A DNA stretch of 64,000 bases from Glandiceps talaboti (lineage: Eukaryota > Hemichordata > Enteropneusta > Spengelidae). How positions within the stretch are numbered: position 1 is the stretch's first letter; every line of letters starts with the position of its first letter. The notes beneath the pieces were generated by a model, which saw nothing but the letters and a program-made list of their open reading frames with translations, did not search any database and was not told the origin of the DNA. Where the stretch lies: the NCBI RefSeq assembly GCF_964340395.1, contig NC_135567.1:5504899-5568898 (forward strand), read 5' to 3'. The translations under genes were made by a program, and so were the position numbers. Below are positions 1 to 12,930 of this stretch, one piece after another.

Positions 1-52
1 AGGTTAATTTTCCCATGTATGAGGAGTCATGAAGTCAATTTATTTTTCAGGT

Positions 53-107
53 CCCCCCCCCCCCCCCCATGACCCACATTATTTTTTCAGATACCCCCCC
101 CCCCCCC
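53..107. repeat. Paired poly-C tracts
   Basis: Two C-runs (53-68 and 94-107) are each preceded by the same short motif, TTTTTCAG plus GTC or ATAC, so this is a roughly 40-bp direct duplication. A weaker third copy with CCCCCCACCCC follows near 133. Nothing coding is visible. The rest of 1-624 is AT-rich and lies downstream of the minus-strand ankyrin exon, so it is probably the start of the next intron. Confidence 0.7.
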
Positions 108-624
108 AATGCTATGTACACTTTTTCGAGAACCCCCCACCCCTAAAATCTCCCCCAACAAGTTTTTGTGAAAGCAGCCTTAATATCAAATTGTAAGCTT
201 TATTGAAAAGAAGTATCATCCAAACACACAAACAGACCTAGTAGAAGTGAGTCACCAATGCAATGGTTGTGAGTTGTGTGTTTCTGAACTTTCTTTTACG
301 TCTGTTCATATTGCTTGAATATAATTGTAAATTAACTTTGAATAAACAAGGGTAATCCCCTAGGCTAATCACATCTCTAGTCTGTTACAAAAACATGTCA
401 AAATATAACTCTATAGAATTTCTATAGTAGTCAGTCTACAAAATATCTATAAAATCTTTTTGTAAGGGGAGCTGATTTTTTTATGAAAATATGCCGGTAC
501 TTACCTGATCAAGTTAAATTATTGTAAAAATATTCTCTGAAAAAATCAATTGACCTCACATTGGGATGTGTGTATATGTCACAGAGTAGATAAATAAGAT
601 ATCAGTCATCTAAAATCAACTTAC

Positions 625-723
625 TCCATCAGCAGCATTTACTTGGGCCCCAGCTTCCAGCAACAATTTACAGATATCCAAATGCCCTTTCTCAGCTCCA
701 CAATGTAGACTTGTCAGCTTCTC
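625..723 (-). CDS. Ankyrin-repeat exon (downstream exon)
   Basis: The minus strand encodes a 33-residue phase-0 exon, exactly one ankyrin repeat in length. It contains LHCGAEKGHLDICKLLLEAG followed by AQVNAADG. This fits the family pattern of TPLHxAAxxGHxxVVxxLLxxGAxxNxxD: helix 1 is around residues 5-12, the GH turn at 13-14, helix 2 at 16-23 and the hairpin loop at the end. The acceptor is TTTTAATTATAG before GAG at 723. The donor is GTAAGT just after GGA at 625. Ankyrin repeats stack into a protein-binding solenoid, so the protein probably binds partners, but its other domains lie outside the window. This exon joins in frame to the exon at 54566-54658. I cannot name the gene because ankyrin repeats occur in hundreds of proteins. 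Confidence 0.85.
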
Positions 724-832
724 CTATAATTAAAAGACACATTATGTATTAATCCTCCTGTTATAATATTGCAATGTATTATATCAATAATATGTGTAAA
801 TTTACTTGAAATGTTTCCCAAGTCTTATTATT

Positions 833-848
833 ATTATTATATATATAG
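833..848. repeat. Short (TTA)n/(TA)n tract
   Basis: A small simple-sequence tract of ATTATTATTATTATATATAT lies in otherwise unremarkable AT-rich sequence. Between 724 and 1230 I see no gene. Confidence 0.6.
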
Positions 849-1236
849 ATTGGTTAATGTTCACATAGAAAAAACTATGTATTTAAAATTTGACGTTATT
901 TGTATTTATTACATGTAATGTGTACTGTAAAAGTATTTATTTTGATAAAATACCTGTCAGAAGTCATTATAAGAATTGATGATATTTTTGGTAAAATCAC
1001 AAACATTCCTAGACATGCACCTCAATAATATTCCTTGCCATACTGTGTTCAAAATGGTCAAATGTGTCAATCATGGTACCATGTTCTGTGTGGTTCTTAA
1101 CGCATATTGTTAACAGTGAATTGTACTTCTAAAAAAAATAGATTCTGTCATATACAGGACATCACATTGTTTGGAACCAGAAAAAACGTTTGGGTATAAT
1201 AATGTATCTGTTAAAACATTTGTGATAGGGATGTTT

Positions 1237-1262
1237 TGTTGTTGTTGTTGTTGTTGTTGTTT
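1237..1262. repeat. (TTG)n microsatellite
   Basis: About eight TTG units lie in a row. Reading through them gives a run of cysteines in a chance open frame (1171-1401), which I do not regard as a gene. Confidence 0.8.
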
Positions 1263-1529
1263 TATTTGGTTTTCACCACACCTTTCTAAAGTTCAGACTT
1301 CTGTGGTCCAAACTCTGTCATCAAAACTAAGTACATGTCATACAGATTCTTGTATTCAACCATTAACCTTCTGGTACATGTACATTACAATGAGTGTGTA
1401 GAATCACTGATACAAAAAATACTTATGGTCAAATCATTTTAAAGGCAGATGGAACACTACAAGTATGACGTGTACAATGATATTTTAAGCATACCAAATA
1501 TCATAAGATAAATTTTAGATGTAAGTATT

Positions 1530-1532
<3 letters not shown>

Positions 1533-1585
<53 letters not shown>

Positions 1586-1628
1586 ACACACAGACACAGA
1601 GACACACACAGACACACACACACACACA
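1533..1628. repeat. (CA)n microsatellite with GACA interruptions
   Basis: About 95 bp of CA dinucleotides with scattered G substitutions, which mark partial ageing of the tract. The flanks show no transposon ends that I recognise. Confidence 0.9.
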
Positions 1629-2930
1629 TTTCACCATTAGCACTGCCAACTCTAGTTATTCCATGTTACAGAGAAATATCTTACTTAAAGACACCAAATT
1701 GGAATGAGTGTTTCATAGGAACTAGCTTAATTTGCCAAAAAAAATTATAGTAAATTAAGAGCAACAAATGTTTGTTTTCTTTGAGCTGTTTTTATAATGA
1801 CCAAGAAAAGAACTATAAATATCAATACATAAATGTGCATTGATCAGAAAATTCAAAATGTTTTGCTACATTTTTTTAAAAAAATCCCATAATTCTGATA
1901 AATAACATGTTATTTGACAGCTCAATCATGAGAATAAAGTGCTCTTGTCAGAATATAACTACAATGTCCATTACTGAAAATGGTATTTTGCCAAATGTTA
2001 CAAGAATTGTATGATGGAAGAAGAATTCAGAATTCAGACCTCTTTTGGAAACGTCTGGAAGAATATTACTCTCTTGGAAAACTAGTGATTGTAAGAAAAA
2101 ACACTGTATAACTTCACAAGTTTCTCGGTAAATTCTCAAGAGAATGTATAAAAATGCCAAGATACCTTCTGACTTTATGCATGACTGTGTTCTTCTTTCA
2201 GAAACTAACTATGACAACAATCTCTGCTGTAATGTCTACATGTGATATATGAAGAAGTTCCAAAATTACTATTTTCTTGCAATTCTGATGGTAGTAGCTC
2301 AGACAACAATTTCCAACACAAGAATCGTTATATTATGAAAACGTTTCTTTAATTTGAGTAGTATAAGAACTGATGGGACCAGCACCTTTGCTAGAAAACA
2401 CAATACATGGAATGTCATGACTTGAGTGTTAATGTCTGAGAGTATCGTATCCTGGAAGTGTGGGCTTCCCATCAGTTCATATACTACTATAGGAGGCTGA
2501 AAGGTGGGACTTTCGTAGGGAAGTATTTTTTTCTTGGGTGGAGAAGGGAAGGGAGAATACAATAATATCTATTATCAGATTATATGGGAGAATAATAGAA
2601 AGGATTCGGGGGGGGGGGGCTCTGAAACCCTTTCATAAGTTTCAAAATAATTCCCTAAAAAAAGTCCTGAGTTTGGGAGTCAGAAGGGTCACTATCAGAA
2701 TATCAATAATTTCTAGGATCACAATTTCTGGGAAGAATTGGGGGCGAAAAAATAAGTCATGAGTTATAAGTTATGATATTTTTAGGTAATCTTTTTTAAA
2801 GGGTTTTGGGGGTCCAACCCAGATATGCAGAAACACAAATCGTACTTCACATTACTTTTTATAGTGAAGGCTCGTTAACATTGGATTCTGCTTCCTAAGA
2901 TTTGTTTTCTCTCTCAATTTTAAATTTTGT
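1629..2930. other. AT-rich intronic stretch, no supported gene
   Basis: Two minus-strand open stretches (1948-2160 and 2299-2562) resemble coding sequence slightly but show no family motif that I recognise. They may be old transposon relics. A run of G at 2609-2619 and several short polypurine runs are present. Confidence 0.5.
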
Positions 2931-3380
2931 GATGCCAGCCATTTTTAATTTGACTGATATATGCAAATGTATTCCAATTTTTAGAAGAGCTTCCAGCTAA
3001 AATCAATTAGCAGGTGCTGAGAAACAATCATGCCAAATTTGGCACCTTTATGTAAATGATTTCCCATAATTATAGCTGTTTTCAATGGTAATAATGTCAT
3101 TGGGAATGTTATCCATATACCTGGAACATAAATACATATATTCTAAAAAAGCTTCCAGGATAAAATCAATAAATTAATCTTAAGCATGATTCATGACAAC
3201 ATTATTGTTTTTCAGTTGGTTATTTTGCTGAAACATGATTTTTCAAGGTTGATGGCGATTATTTTGAATTTTACTGGTTTATGCAAATATTCAGGTGGAC
3301 TCCTATGCTCAAATCAATAAATAGATCCTTAGGAACATTCATGTCATATTTGGTGCTTTTATCCGGCATGTAACAATCAA
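2930..3380. repeat. Diverged internally repeated dispersed element
   Basis: Three diverged modules share the same order of words: a GCCATTTTTAATTT or GCGATTATTTTGAATTT start, then ACTGRTWTATGCAAAT, then CTTCCAG, then AAATCAATWA, then CATGCCAAATTTGGCACC or its variant TCATATTTGGTGC before TTTTAT. The modules lie near 2935-3060, 3130-3195 and 3250-3365. The layout looks like a non-autonomous transposon built from repeated modules. Neither end could be defined. Confidence 0.45.
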
Positions 3381-3389
3381 GTTGCTAAG

Positions 3390-4025
3390 TCACCTGACTA
3401 TTGTGCATACGAATATTCGATGCTCCTTTTTGCAGAAAAATAAGGGCGTCTTGCACGTTATTTATAAAAACTAACAAACAATTTAGTAATCTGAGAATTT
3501 TTGGAGAATGATACAATCTCACCATAACAATAATAACATAATACTAATAATAGTAACAATGTGATGCAAGGATGTTTTATTTCACCAAGAAATGCTTTGG
3601 ATTAGAGAATTAATTGTTCCAGCAACAGCAGAGTATGAACCATTTAGAGAATGAATTGTTCCAGGTCAACATAATCTTTGTAAATGATCTATTTAAAGTA
3701 CATTTGATTTTACCATTTGATGCATACAACTGTTCAGGTCAAAATAAGAACAAAAGTGTCTTACAGTATTTTAGATATCGTTGTAGTAAAGGGATACATG
3801 AAGATATCCAATACCATTATATGGAAGTTGGTCATCCTTAATGTATTATGTGATTCTGTCTTTGGTAAGATAAGTCAGTTGTACATGTGGAATGATAACT
3901 ATAGTACAGCTATGTCATGTTGTAAATATGAGTTCAAAGGTCAACTCTTCTAGGCCTTATACAACTCAAACTACAACTAATGATGGTCAGAATGAATCAA
4001 ATTATCAGTTGGAGGGAGTGGTGGG
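3390..4025. other. No supported feature
   Basis: AT-rich DNA with short chance open frames. There is a loose direct repeat of GTTCCAG with GAGAATGAATTG around 3605-3665. Nothing else stands out. Confidence 0.5.
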
Positions 4026-4335
4026 ATGAATAAAAAGTATATGAAGTGTCGCAGAGGTATCAGTGCATATCATCACTTTAGATTTACTAAAAATGACCCT
4101 GGTGCTGTGTATGTAAATAAATCAATCTCTGATCCTGAGGAGCGTGTGTATTTAGTAAAAAAAGGGGGCGGGGGTCACTTGGCCACCAACTGATGAGAGT
4201 TTACCATCAGTGCTACCAGCTGGTGGACTCTCCAGACAGCAATACTGTGATCTGCAGATCAAAGTACTGCTGTATGTAAGGGAACCATACAGGGGTAGTT
4301 TCTTCCCCATCACAGCTACACAGCTCAAGGAATAG
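4026..4335 (+). pseudogene. Small frameshifted coding relic
   Basis: A 55-codon frame from the ATG at 4026 ends at TGA 4191. It contains SAYHHFRFTKNDPGAVYV and SISDPEERVYLVKKG. A second frame, one step over (4180 to TAG 4333), contains LPAGGLSRQQYCDLQIKV and LLYVREPYRGSFF. The switch falls at an A-run and G-run near 4159-4175, a typical place for an indel. Both stretches have protein-like composition and lack repeats, so I read them as one decayed coding piece, perhaps from a multi-copy element gene. I do not recognise the family with certainty. Chance open reading remains possible. Confidence 0.35.
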
Positions 4336-5429
4336 AATAGAAACATGAACAAGTCTCTATCTAAAGTATTGTATCCATATTATGTCTTAATTGTTGCAGC
4401 TCATAATAGCAAACTAAGCATGTATTACACTGAATGAAAATTTGAAGTCTTCACGCTTTGACTGTATTTTCAATACACAAATAAATTTGAAATCTAAAAA
4501 CAGCAATAATTTAGAAAAAAGTGTATATTTCTATTTGTAGCATAAAAATAAACAGAACTCTACAATATGTAAATACAATCTGGTCAGTATTTCTATGTGT
4601 ACAAGTGTAGACTGAAGTCTATGGTAATAGTCTAGTCAGTGAGTATTTCTATGTGTACTAGTGTAGACTGAAGTCTATGGTAATAGTCTAGTCAGTGAGT
4701 ATTTCTATGTATACAAGTGTAGACTGAAGTCTATGGTAATAGTCTAGTCAGTGAGTATTTCTATGTGTACAAGTGTAGACTGAAGTCTATGGTAATAGTC
4801 TAGTCAGTGAGTATTTCTATGTATACAAGTGTAGACTGAAGTCTATGGTAATAGTCTAGTCAGTGAGTATTTCTATGTGTACTAGTGTAGACTGAAGTCT
4901 ATGGTAATAGTCTAGTCAGTCAGTATTTCTATGTGTACAAGTGTAGACTGAAGTCTATGGTAATAGTCTAGTCAGTGAGTATTTCTATGTGTACAAGTGT
5001 AGACTGAAGTCTATGGTAATAGTCTAGTCAGTGAGTATTTCTATGTGTACAAGTGTAGACTGAAGTCTATGGTAATAGTCTAGTCAGTGAGTATTTCTAT
5101 GTGTACAAGTGTAGACTGAAGTCTATGGTAATAGTCTAGTCAGTGAGTATTTCTATGTGTACAAGTGTAGACTGAAGTCTATGGTAATAGTCTAGTCAGT
5201 GAGTATTTCTATGTGTACAAGTGTAGACTGAAGTCTATGGTAATAGTCTAGTCAGTGAGTATTTCTATGTGTACAAGTGTAGACTGAAGTCTATGGTAAT
5301 AGTCTAGTCAGTGAGTATTTCTATGTGTACAAGTGTAGACTGAAGTCTATGGTAATAGTCTAGTCAGTGAGTATTTCTATGTGTACAAGTGTAGACTGAA
5401 GTCTATGGTAATAGTCTAGTCAGTGAGTA

Positions 5430-8400
5430 TTTATATGTGTACAAGTGTAGACTGAAGTCTAAGGTAATAGTCTAGTCAGTGAGTATTTCTATGTGTACAA
5501 GTGTAGACTGAAGTCTATGGTAATAGTCTAGTCAGTGAGTATTTCTATTTGTACTAGTGTAGACTGAAGTCTATGGTAATAGTCTAGTCAGTGAGTATTT
5601 CTATGTGTACAAGTGTAGACTGAAGTCTATGGTAATAGTCTAGTCAGTCAGTATTTCTATGTGTACAAGTGTAGACTGAAGTCTATGGTAATAGTCTAGT
5701 CAGTCAGTATTTCTATGTGTACAAGTGTAGACTGAAGTCTATGGTAATAGTCTAGTCAGTCAGTATTTCTATGTGTACAAGTGTAGACTGAAGTCTATGG
5801 TAATAGTCTAGTCAGTGAGTATTTCTATGTGTACAAGTGTAGACTATAGTCTATGGTAATAATCTAGTCAGTGAGTATTTCTATGTGTACAAGTGTAGAC
5901 TGAAGTCTATGGTAATAGTCTAGTCAGTGAGTATTTCTATGTGTACAAGTGTAGACTGAAGTCTATGGTAATAGTCTAGTCAGTGAGTATTTCTATGTGT
6001 AAAAGTGTAGACTGAAGTCTATGGTAATAGTCTAGTCAGTGAGTATTTCTATGTGTACAAGTGTAGACTGAAGTCTATGGTAATAGTCTAGTCAGTCAGT
6101 ATTTCTATGTGTACAAGTGTAGACTGAAGTCTATGGTAATAGTCTAGTCAGTGAGTATTTCTATGTGTACAAGTGTAGACTGAAGTCTATGGTAATAGTC
6201 TAGTCAGTGAGTATTTCTATATGTACAAGTGTAGACTGAAGTCTATGGTAATAGTCTAGTCAGTGAGTATTTCTATGTGTACATGTACAAGTGTAGACTG
6301 AAGTCTATGGTAATAGTCTAGTCAGTGAGTATTTCTATGTGTACAAGTGTAGACTGAAGTCTAAGGTAATAGTCTAGTCAGTGAGTATTTCTATGTGTAC
6401 AAGTGTAGACTGAAGTCTATGGTAATAGTCTAGTCAGTGAGTATTTCTATGTGTACAAGTGTAGACTGAAGTCTATGGTAATAGTCTAGTCAGTCAGTAT
6501 TTCTATGTGTACAAGTGTAGACTGAAGTCTATGGTAATAGTCTAGACAGTGAGTATTTCTATGTGTACTAGCTAGTGTAGACTGAAGTCTATGGTAATAG
6601 TCTAGTCAGTGAGTATTTATATGTGTACAAGTGTAGACTGAAGTCTAATTGGTAATAGTCTAGTCAGTGAGTATTTCTATGTGTACAAGTGTAGACTGAA
6701 GTCTATGGTAATAGTCTAGTCAGTGAGTATTTCTATGTGTACAAGTGTAGACTGAGGTCTATGGTAATAGTCTAGTCAGTGAGTATTTTTCTGTGTACAA
6801 GTGTAGACTGAAGTCTATGGTAATAGTCTAGTCAGTGAGTATTTCTATGTGTACAAGTGTAGACTGAAGTCTATGGTAATAGTCTAGTCAGTGAGTATTT
6901 CTATGTGTACAAGTGTAGACTGAAGTCTATGGTAATAGTCTAGTCAGTGAGTATTTCTATGTGTATACTTACAAGTGTAGACTATAGTCTATGGTAATAG
7001 TCTAGTCAGTGAGTATTTATATGTGTACTAGTGTAGACTATAGTCTATGGTAATAGTCTAGTCAGTGAGTATTTATATGTGTACTAGTGTAGACTGAAGT
7101 CTATGGTAATAGTCTAGTCAGTGAGTATTTCTATTTGTACTAGTGTAGACTATAGTAATAGTCTAGTCAGTGAGTATTTCTATGTGTACAAGTGTAGACT
7201 GAAGTCTATGGTAATAGTCTAGTCAGTGAGTATTTCTATGTGTACAAGTGTAGACTGAAGTCTAAGGTAATAGCCTAGTCAGTGAGTATTTCTATGTGTA
7301 CAAGTGTAGACTGAAGTCTATGGTAATAGTCTAGTCAGTGAGTATTTCTATGTGTACAAGTGTAGACTGAAGTATATGGTAATAGTCTAGTCAGTGAGTA
7401 TTTCTATGTGTACAAGTGAAGACTGAAGTCTATGGTAATAGTCTAGTCAGTGAGTATTTCTATGTGTACAAGTGTAGACTGAAGTCTATGGTAATAGTCT
7501 AGTCAGTGAGTATTTCTATGTGTACAAGTGTAGACTGAAGTCTATGGTAATAGTCTAGTCAGTGAGTATTTCTATGTGTACAAGTGTAGACTATAGTCTA
7601 TGGTAATAGTCTAGTCAGTGAGTATTTCTATGTGTACAAGTGTAGACTATAGTCTATGGTAATAGTCTAGTCAGTGAGTATTTCTCTGTGTACAAGTGTA
7701 GACTATAGTCTATGGTAATAGTCTAGTCAGTGAGTATTTCTATGTGTACTAGTGTAGACTGAAGTCTAAGGTAATAGTCTAGTCAGTGAGTATTTCTATG
7801 TGTACAAGTGTAGACTGAAGTCTATGGTAATAGTCTAGTCAGTGAGTATTTCTATGTGTACAAGTGTAGACTGAAGTCTATGGTAATAGTCTAGTCAGTG
7901 AGTATTTCTATGTGTACAAGTGTAGACTGAAGTCTATGGTAATAGTCTAGTCAGTGAGTATTTCTATGTGTACAAGTGTAGACTGAAGTCTATGGTAATA
8001 GTCTAGTCAGTGAGTATTTATATGTGTACAAGTGTAGACTGAAGTCTAAGGTAATAGTCTAGTCAGTGAGTATTTCTATGTGTACAAGTGTAGACTGAAG
8101 TCTATGGTAATAGTCTAGTCAGTGAGTATTTCTATTTGTACTAGTGTAGACTGAAGTCTATGGTAATAGTCTAGTCAGTGAGTATTTCTATGTGTACAAG
8201 TGTAGACTGAAGTCTATGGTAATAGTCTAGTCAGTCAGTATTTCTATGTGTACAAGTGTAGACTGAAGTCTATGGTAATAGTCTAGTCAGTCAGTATTTC
8301 TATGTGTACAAGTGTAGACTGAAGTCTATGGTAATAGTCTAGTCAGTCAGTATTTCTATGTGTACAAGTGTAGACTGAAGTCTATGGTAATAGTCTAGTC

Positions 8401-10322
8401 AGTGAGTATTTCTATGTGTACAAGTGTAGACTATAGTCTATGGTAATAATCTAGTCAGTGAGTATTTCTATGTGTACAAGTGTAGACTGAAGTCTATGGT
8501 AATAGTCTAGTCAGTGAGTATTTCTATGTGTACAAGTGTAGACTGAAGTCTATGGTAATAGTCTAGTCAGTGAGTATTTCTATGTGTAAAAGTGTAGACT
8601 GAAGTCTATGGTAATAGTCTAGTCAGTGAGTATTTCTATGTGTACAAGTGTAGACTGAAGTCTATGGTAATAGTCTAGTCAGTCAGTATTTCTATGTGTA
8701 CAAGTGTAGACTGAAGTCTATGGTAATAGTCTAGTCAGTGAGTATTTCTATGTGTACAAGTGTAGACTGAAGTCTATGGTAATAGTCTAGTCAGTGAGTA
8801 TTTCTATATGTACAAGTGTAGACTGAAGTCTATGGTAATAGTCTAGTCAGTGAGTATTTCTATGTGTACATGTACAAGTGTAGACTGAAGTCTATGGTAA
8901 TAGTCTAGTCAGTGAGTATTTCTATGTGTACAAGTGTAGACTGAAGTCTAAGGTAATAGTCTAGTCAGTGAGTATTTCTATGTGTACAAGTGTAGACTGA
9001 AGTCTATGGTAATAGTCTAGTCAGTGAGTATTTCTATGTGTACAAGTGTAGACTGAAGTCTATGGTAATAGTCTAGTCAGTCAGTATTTCTATGTGTACA
9101 AGTGTAGACTGAAGTCTATGGTAATAGTCTAGACAGTGAGTATTTCTATGTGTACTAGCTAGTGTAGACTGAAGTCTATGGTAATAGTCTAGTCAGTGAG
9201 TATTTATATGTGTACAAGTGTAGACTGAAGTCTAATTGGTAATAGTCTAGTCAGTGAGTATTTCTATGTGTACAAGTGTAGACTGAAGTCTATGGTAATA
9301 GTCTAGTCAGTGAGTATTTCTATGTGTACAAGTGTAGACTGAGGTCTATGGTAATAGTCTAGTCAGTGAGTATTTTTCTGTGTACAAGTGTAGACTGAAG
9401 TCTATGGTAATAGTCTAGTCAGTGAGTATTTCTATGTGTACAAGTGTAGACTGAAGTCTATGGTAATAGTCTAGTCAGTGAGTATTTCTATGTGTACAAG
9501 TGTAGACTGAAGTCTATGGTAATAGTCTAGTCAGTGAGTATTTCTATGTGTATACTTACAAGTGTAGACTATAGTCTATGGTAATAGTCTAGTCAGTGAG
9601 TATTTATATGTGTACTAGTGTAGACTATAGTCTATGGTAATAGTCTAGTCAGTGAGTATTTATATGTGTACTAGTGTAGACTGAAGTCTATGGTAATAGT
9701 CTAGTCAGTGAGTATTTCTATTTGTACTAGTGTAGACTATAGTAATAGTCTAGTCAGTGAGTATTTCTATGTGTACAAGTGTAGACTGAAGTCTATGGTA
9801 ATAGTCTAGTCAGTGAGTATTTCTATGTGTACAAGTGTAGACTGAAGTCTAAGGTAATAGCCTAGTCAGTGAGTATTTCTATGTGTACAAGTGTAGACTG
9901 AAGTCTATGGTAATAGTCTAGTCAGTGAGTATTTCTATGTGTACAAGTGTAGACTGAAGTATATGGTAATAGTCTAGTCAGTGAGTATTTCTATGTGTAC
10001 AAGTGAAGACTGAAGTCTATGGTAATAGTCTAGTCAGTGAGTATTTCTATGTGTACAAGTGTAGACTGAAGTCTATGGTAATAGTCTAGTCAGTGAGTAT
10101 TTCTATGTGTACAAGTGTAGACTGAAGTCTATGGTAATAGTCTAGTCAGTGAGTATTTCTATGTGTACAAGTGTAGACTATAGTCTATGGTAATAGTCTA
10201 GTCAGTGAGTATTTCTATGTGTACAAGTGTAGACTATAGTCTATGGTAATAGTCTAGTCAGTGAGTATTTCTCTGTGTACAAGTGTAGACTATAGTCTAT
10301 GGTAATAGTCTAGTCAGTGAGT
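5430..10322. repeat. Higher-order duplication in the satellite, offset 2587 bp
   Basis: The order of variant units between about 5430 and 7735 recurs between about 8018 and 10322. Matching markers at the same 2587-bp offset are CTATTTGTACTAG (5545 and 8132), ACATGTACAA (6281 and 8868), ACTAGCTAG (6567 and 9154), TATACTTACA (6964 and 9551) and TTTCTCTGTG (7681 and 10268). The copies diverge after the last marker. This is a segmental duplication of about 46 units. Confidence 0.9.
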
Positions 10323-10605
10323 ATTTCTATGTGTACAAGTGTAGACTGAAGTCTATGGTAATAGTCTAGTCAGTGAGTATTTCTATGTGTACTAGTGTAG
10401 ACTGAAGTCTATGGTAATAGTCTAGTCAGTGAGTATTTATATGTGTACAAGTGTAGACTGAAGTCTATGGTAATAGTCTAGTCAGTAAGTATTTCTATGT
10501 GTACAAGTGTAGACTGAAGTCTATGGTAATAGTCTAGTCAGTGAGTATTTCTATGTGTACAAGTGTAGACTGAAGTCTATGGTAATAGTCTAGTCAGTGA
10601 GTATT

Positions 10606-12930
10606 TCTATGTGTACTAGCTAGTGTAGACTGAAGTCTATGGTAATAGTCTAGTCAGTGAGTATTTATATGTGTACAAGTGTAGACTGAAGTCTAATTGG
10701 TAATAGTCTAGTCAGTGAGTATTTCTATGTGTACAAGTGTAGACTGAAGTCTATGGTAATAGTCTAGTCAGTGAGTATTTCTATGTGTACAAGTGTAGAC
10801 TGAGGTCTATGGTAATAGTCTAGTCAGTGAGTATTTTTCTGTGTACAAGTGTAGACTGAAGTCTATGGTAATAGTCTAGTCAGTGAGTATTTCTATGTGT
10901 ACAAGTGTAGACTGAAGTCTATGGTAATAGTCTAGTCAGTGAGTATTTCTATGTGTACAAGTGTAGACTGAAGTCTATGGTAATAGTCTAGTCAGTGAGT
11001 ATTTCTATGTGTACAAGTGTAGACTATAGTCTATGGTAATAGTCTAGTCAGTGAGTATTTATATGTGTACTAGTGTAGACTGAAGTCTATGGTAATAGTC
11101 TAGTCAGTGAGTATTTCTATGTGTACTAGTGTAGACTATAGTAATAGTCTAGTCAGTGAGTATTTCTATGTGTACAAGTGTAGACTGAAGTCTATGGTAA
11201 TAGTCTAGTCAGTGAGTATTTCTATGTGTACAAGTGTAGACTGAAGTCTAAGGTAATAGCCTAGTCAGTGAGTATTTCTATGTGTACAAGTGTAGACTGA
11301 AGTCTATGGTAATAGTCTAGTCAGTGAGTATTTCTATGTGTACAAGTGTAGACTGAAGTCTATGGTAATAGTCTAGTCAGTGAGTATTTCTATGTGTACA
11401 AGTGTAGACTGAAGTCTATGGTAATAGTCTAGTCAGTGAGTATTTCTATGTGTACAAGTGTAGACTATAGTCTAAGGTAATAGTCTAGTCAGTGAGTATT
11501 TCTATGTGTACAAGTGTAGACTGAAGTCTATGGTAATAGTCTAGTCAGTGAGTATTTCTATGTGTACAAGTGTAGACTGAAGTCTATGGTAATAGTCTAG
11601 TCAGTGAGTATTTATATGTGTACAAGTGTAGACTGAAGTCTATGGTAATAGTCTAGTCAGTGAGTATTTCTATGTGTACATGTACAAGTGTAGACTGAAG
11701 TCTATGGTAATAGTCTAGTCAGTGAGTATTTATATGTGTACAAGTGTAGACTGAAGTCTATGGTAATAGTCTAGTCAGGGAGTATTTCTATGTGTACAAG
11801 TGTAGACTGAAGTCTATGGTAATAGTCTAGTCAGTGAGTATTTCTATGTGTACTAGTGTAGACTGAAGTCTAAGGTAATAGTCTAGTCAGTGAGTATTTC
11901 TATGTGTACAAGTGTAGACTGAAGTCTATGGTAATAGTCTAGTCAGTGAGTATTTCTATGTGTACAAGTGTAGACTGAAGTCTATGGTAATAGTCTAGTC
12001 AGTGAGTATTTCTATGTGTACAAGTGTAGACTGAAGTCTATGGTAATAGTCTAGTCAGTGAGTATTTCTATGTGTACTAGCTAGTGTAGACTGAAGTCTA
12101 TGGTAATAGTCTAGTCAGTGAGTATTTATATGTGTACAAGTGTAGACTGAAGTCTAATTGGTAATAGTCTAGTCAGTGAGTATTTCTATGTGTACAAGTG
12201 TAGACTGAAGTCTATGGTAATAGTCTAGTCAGTGAGAATTTCTATGTGTACAAGTGTAGACTGAGGTCTATGGTAATAGTCTAGTCAGTGAGTATTTTTC
12301 TGTGTACAAGTGTAGACTGAAGTCTATGGTAATAGTCTAGTCAGTGAGTATTTCTATGTGTACAAGTGTAGACTGAAGTCTATGGTAATAGTCTAGTCAG
12401 TGAGTATTTCTATGTGTACAAGTGTAGACTGAAGTCTATGGTAATAGTCTAGTCAGTGAGTATTTCTATGTGTACAAGTGTAGACTATAGTCTATGGTAA
12501 TAGTCTAGTCAGTGAGTATTTATATGTGTACTAGTGTAGACTGAAGTCTATGGTAATAGTCTAGTCAGTGAGTATTTCTATGTGTACTAGTGTAGACTAT
12601 AGTAATAGTCTAGTCAGTGAGTATTTCTATGTGTACAAGTGTAGACTGAAGTCTATGGTAATAGTCTAGTCAGTGAGTATTTCTATGTGTACAAGTGTAG
12701 ACTGAAGTCTAAGGTAATAGCCTAGTCAGTGAGTATTTCTATGTGTACAAGTGTAGACTGAAGTCTATGGTAATAGTCTAGTCAGTGAGTATTTCTATGT
12801 GTACAAGTGTAGACTGAAGTCTATGGTAATAGTCTAGTCAGTGAGTATTTCTATGTGTACAAGTGTAGACTGAAGTCTATGGTAATAGTCTAGTCAGTGA
12901 GTATTTCTATGTGTACAAGTGTAGACTGAA
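10606..12930. repeat. Higher-order duplication in the satellite, offset 1461 bp
   Basis: Markers recur at 1461 bp: ACTAGCTAG (10615 and 12076), TGAGGTCTA (10801 and 12262) and AGGTAATAGCC (11251 and 12712). The block is about 26 units long and copies a subset of markers also present in the 2587-bp block, so the duplications are nested in time. Confidence 0.85.

Noticed and set aside
1171-1401. 76-codon frame with a run of cysteines
   Set aside because: The run comes from a TTG microsatellite and the flanks have no motif.
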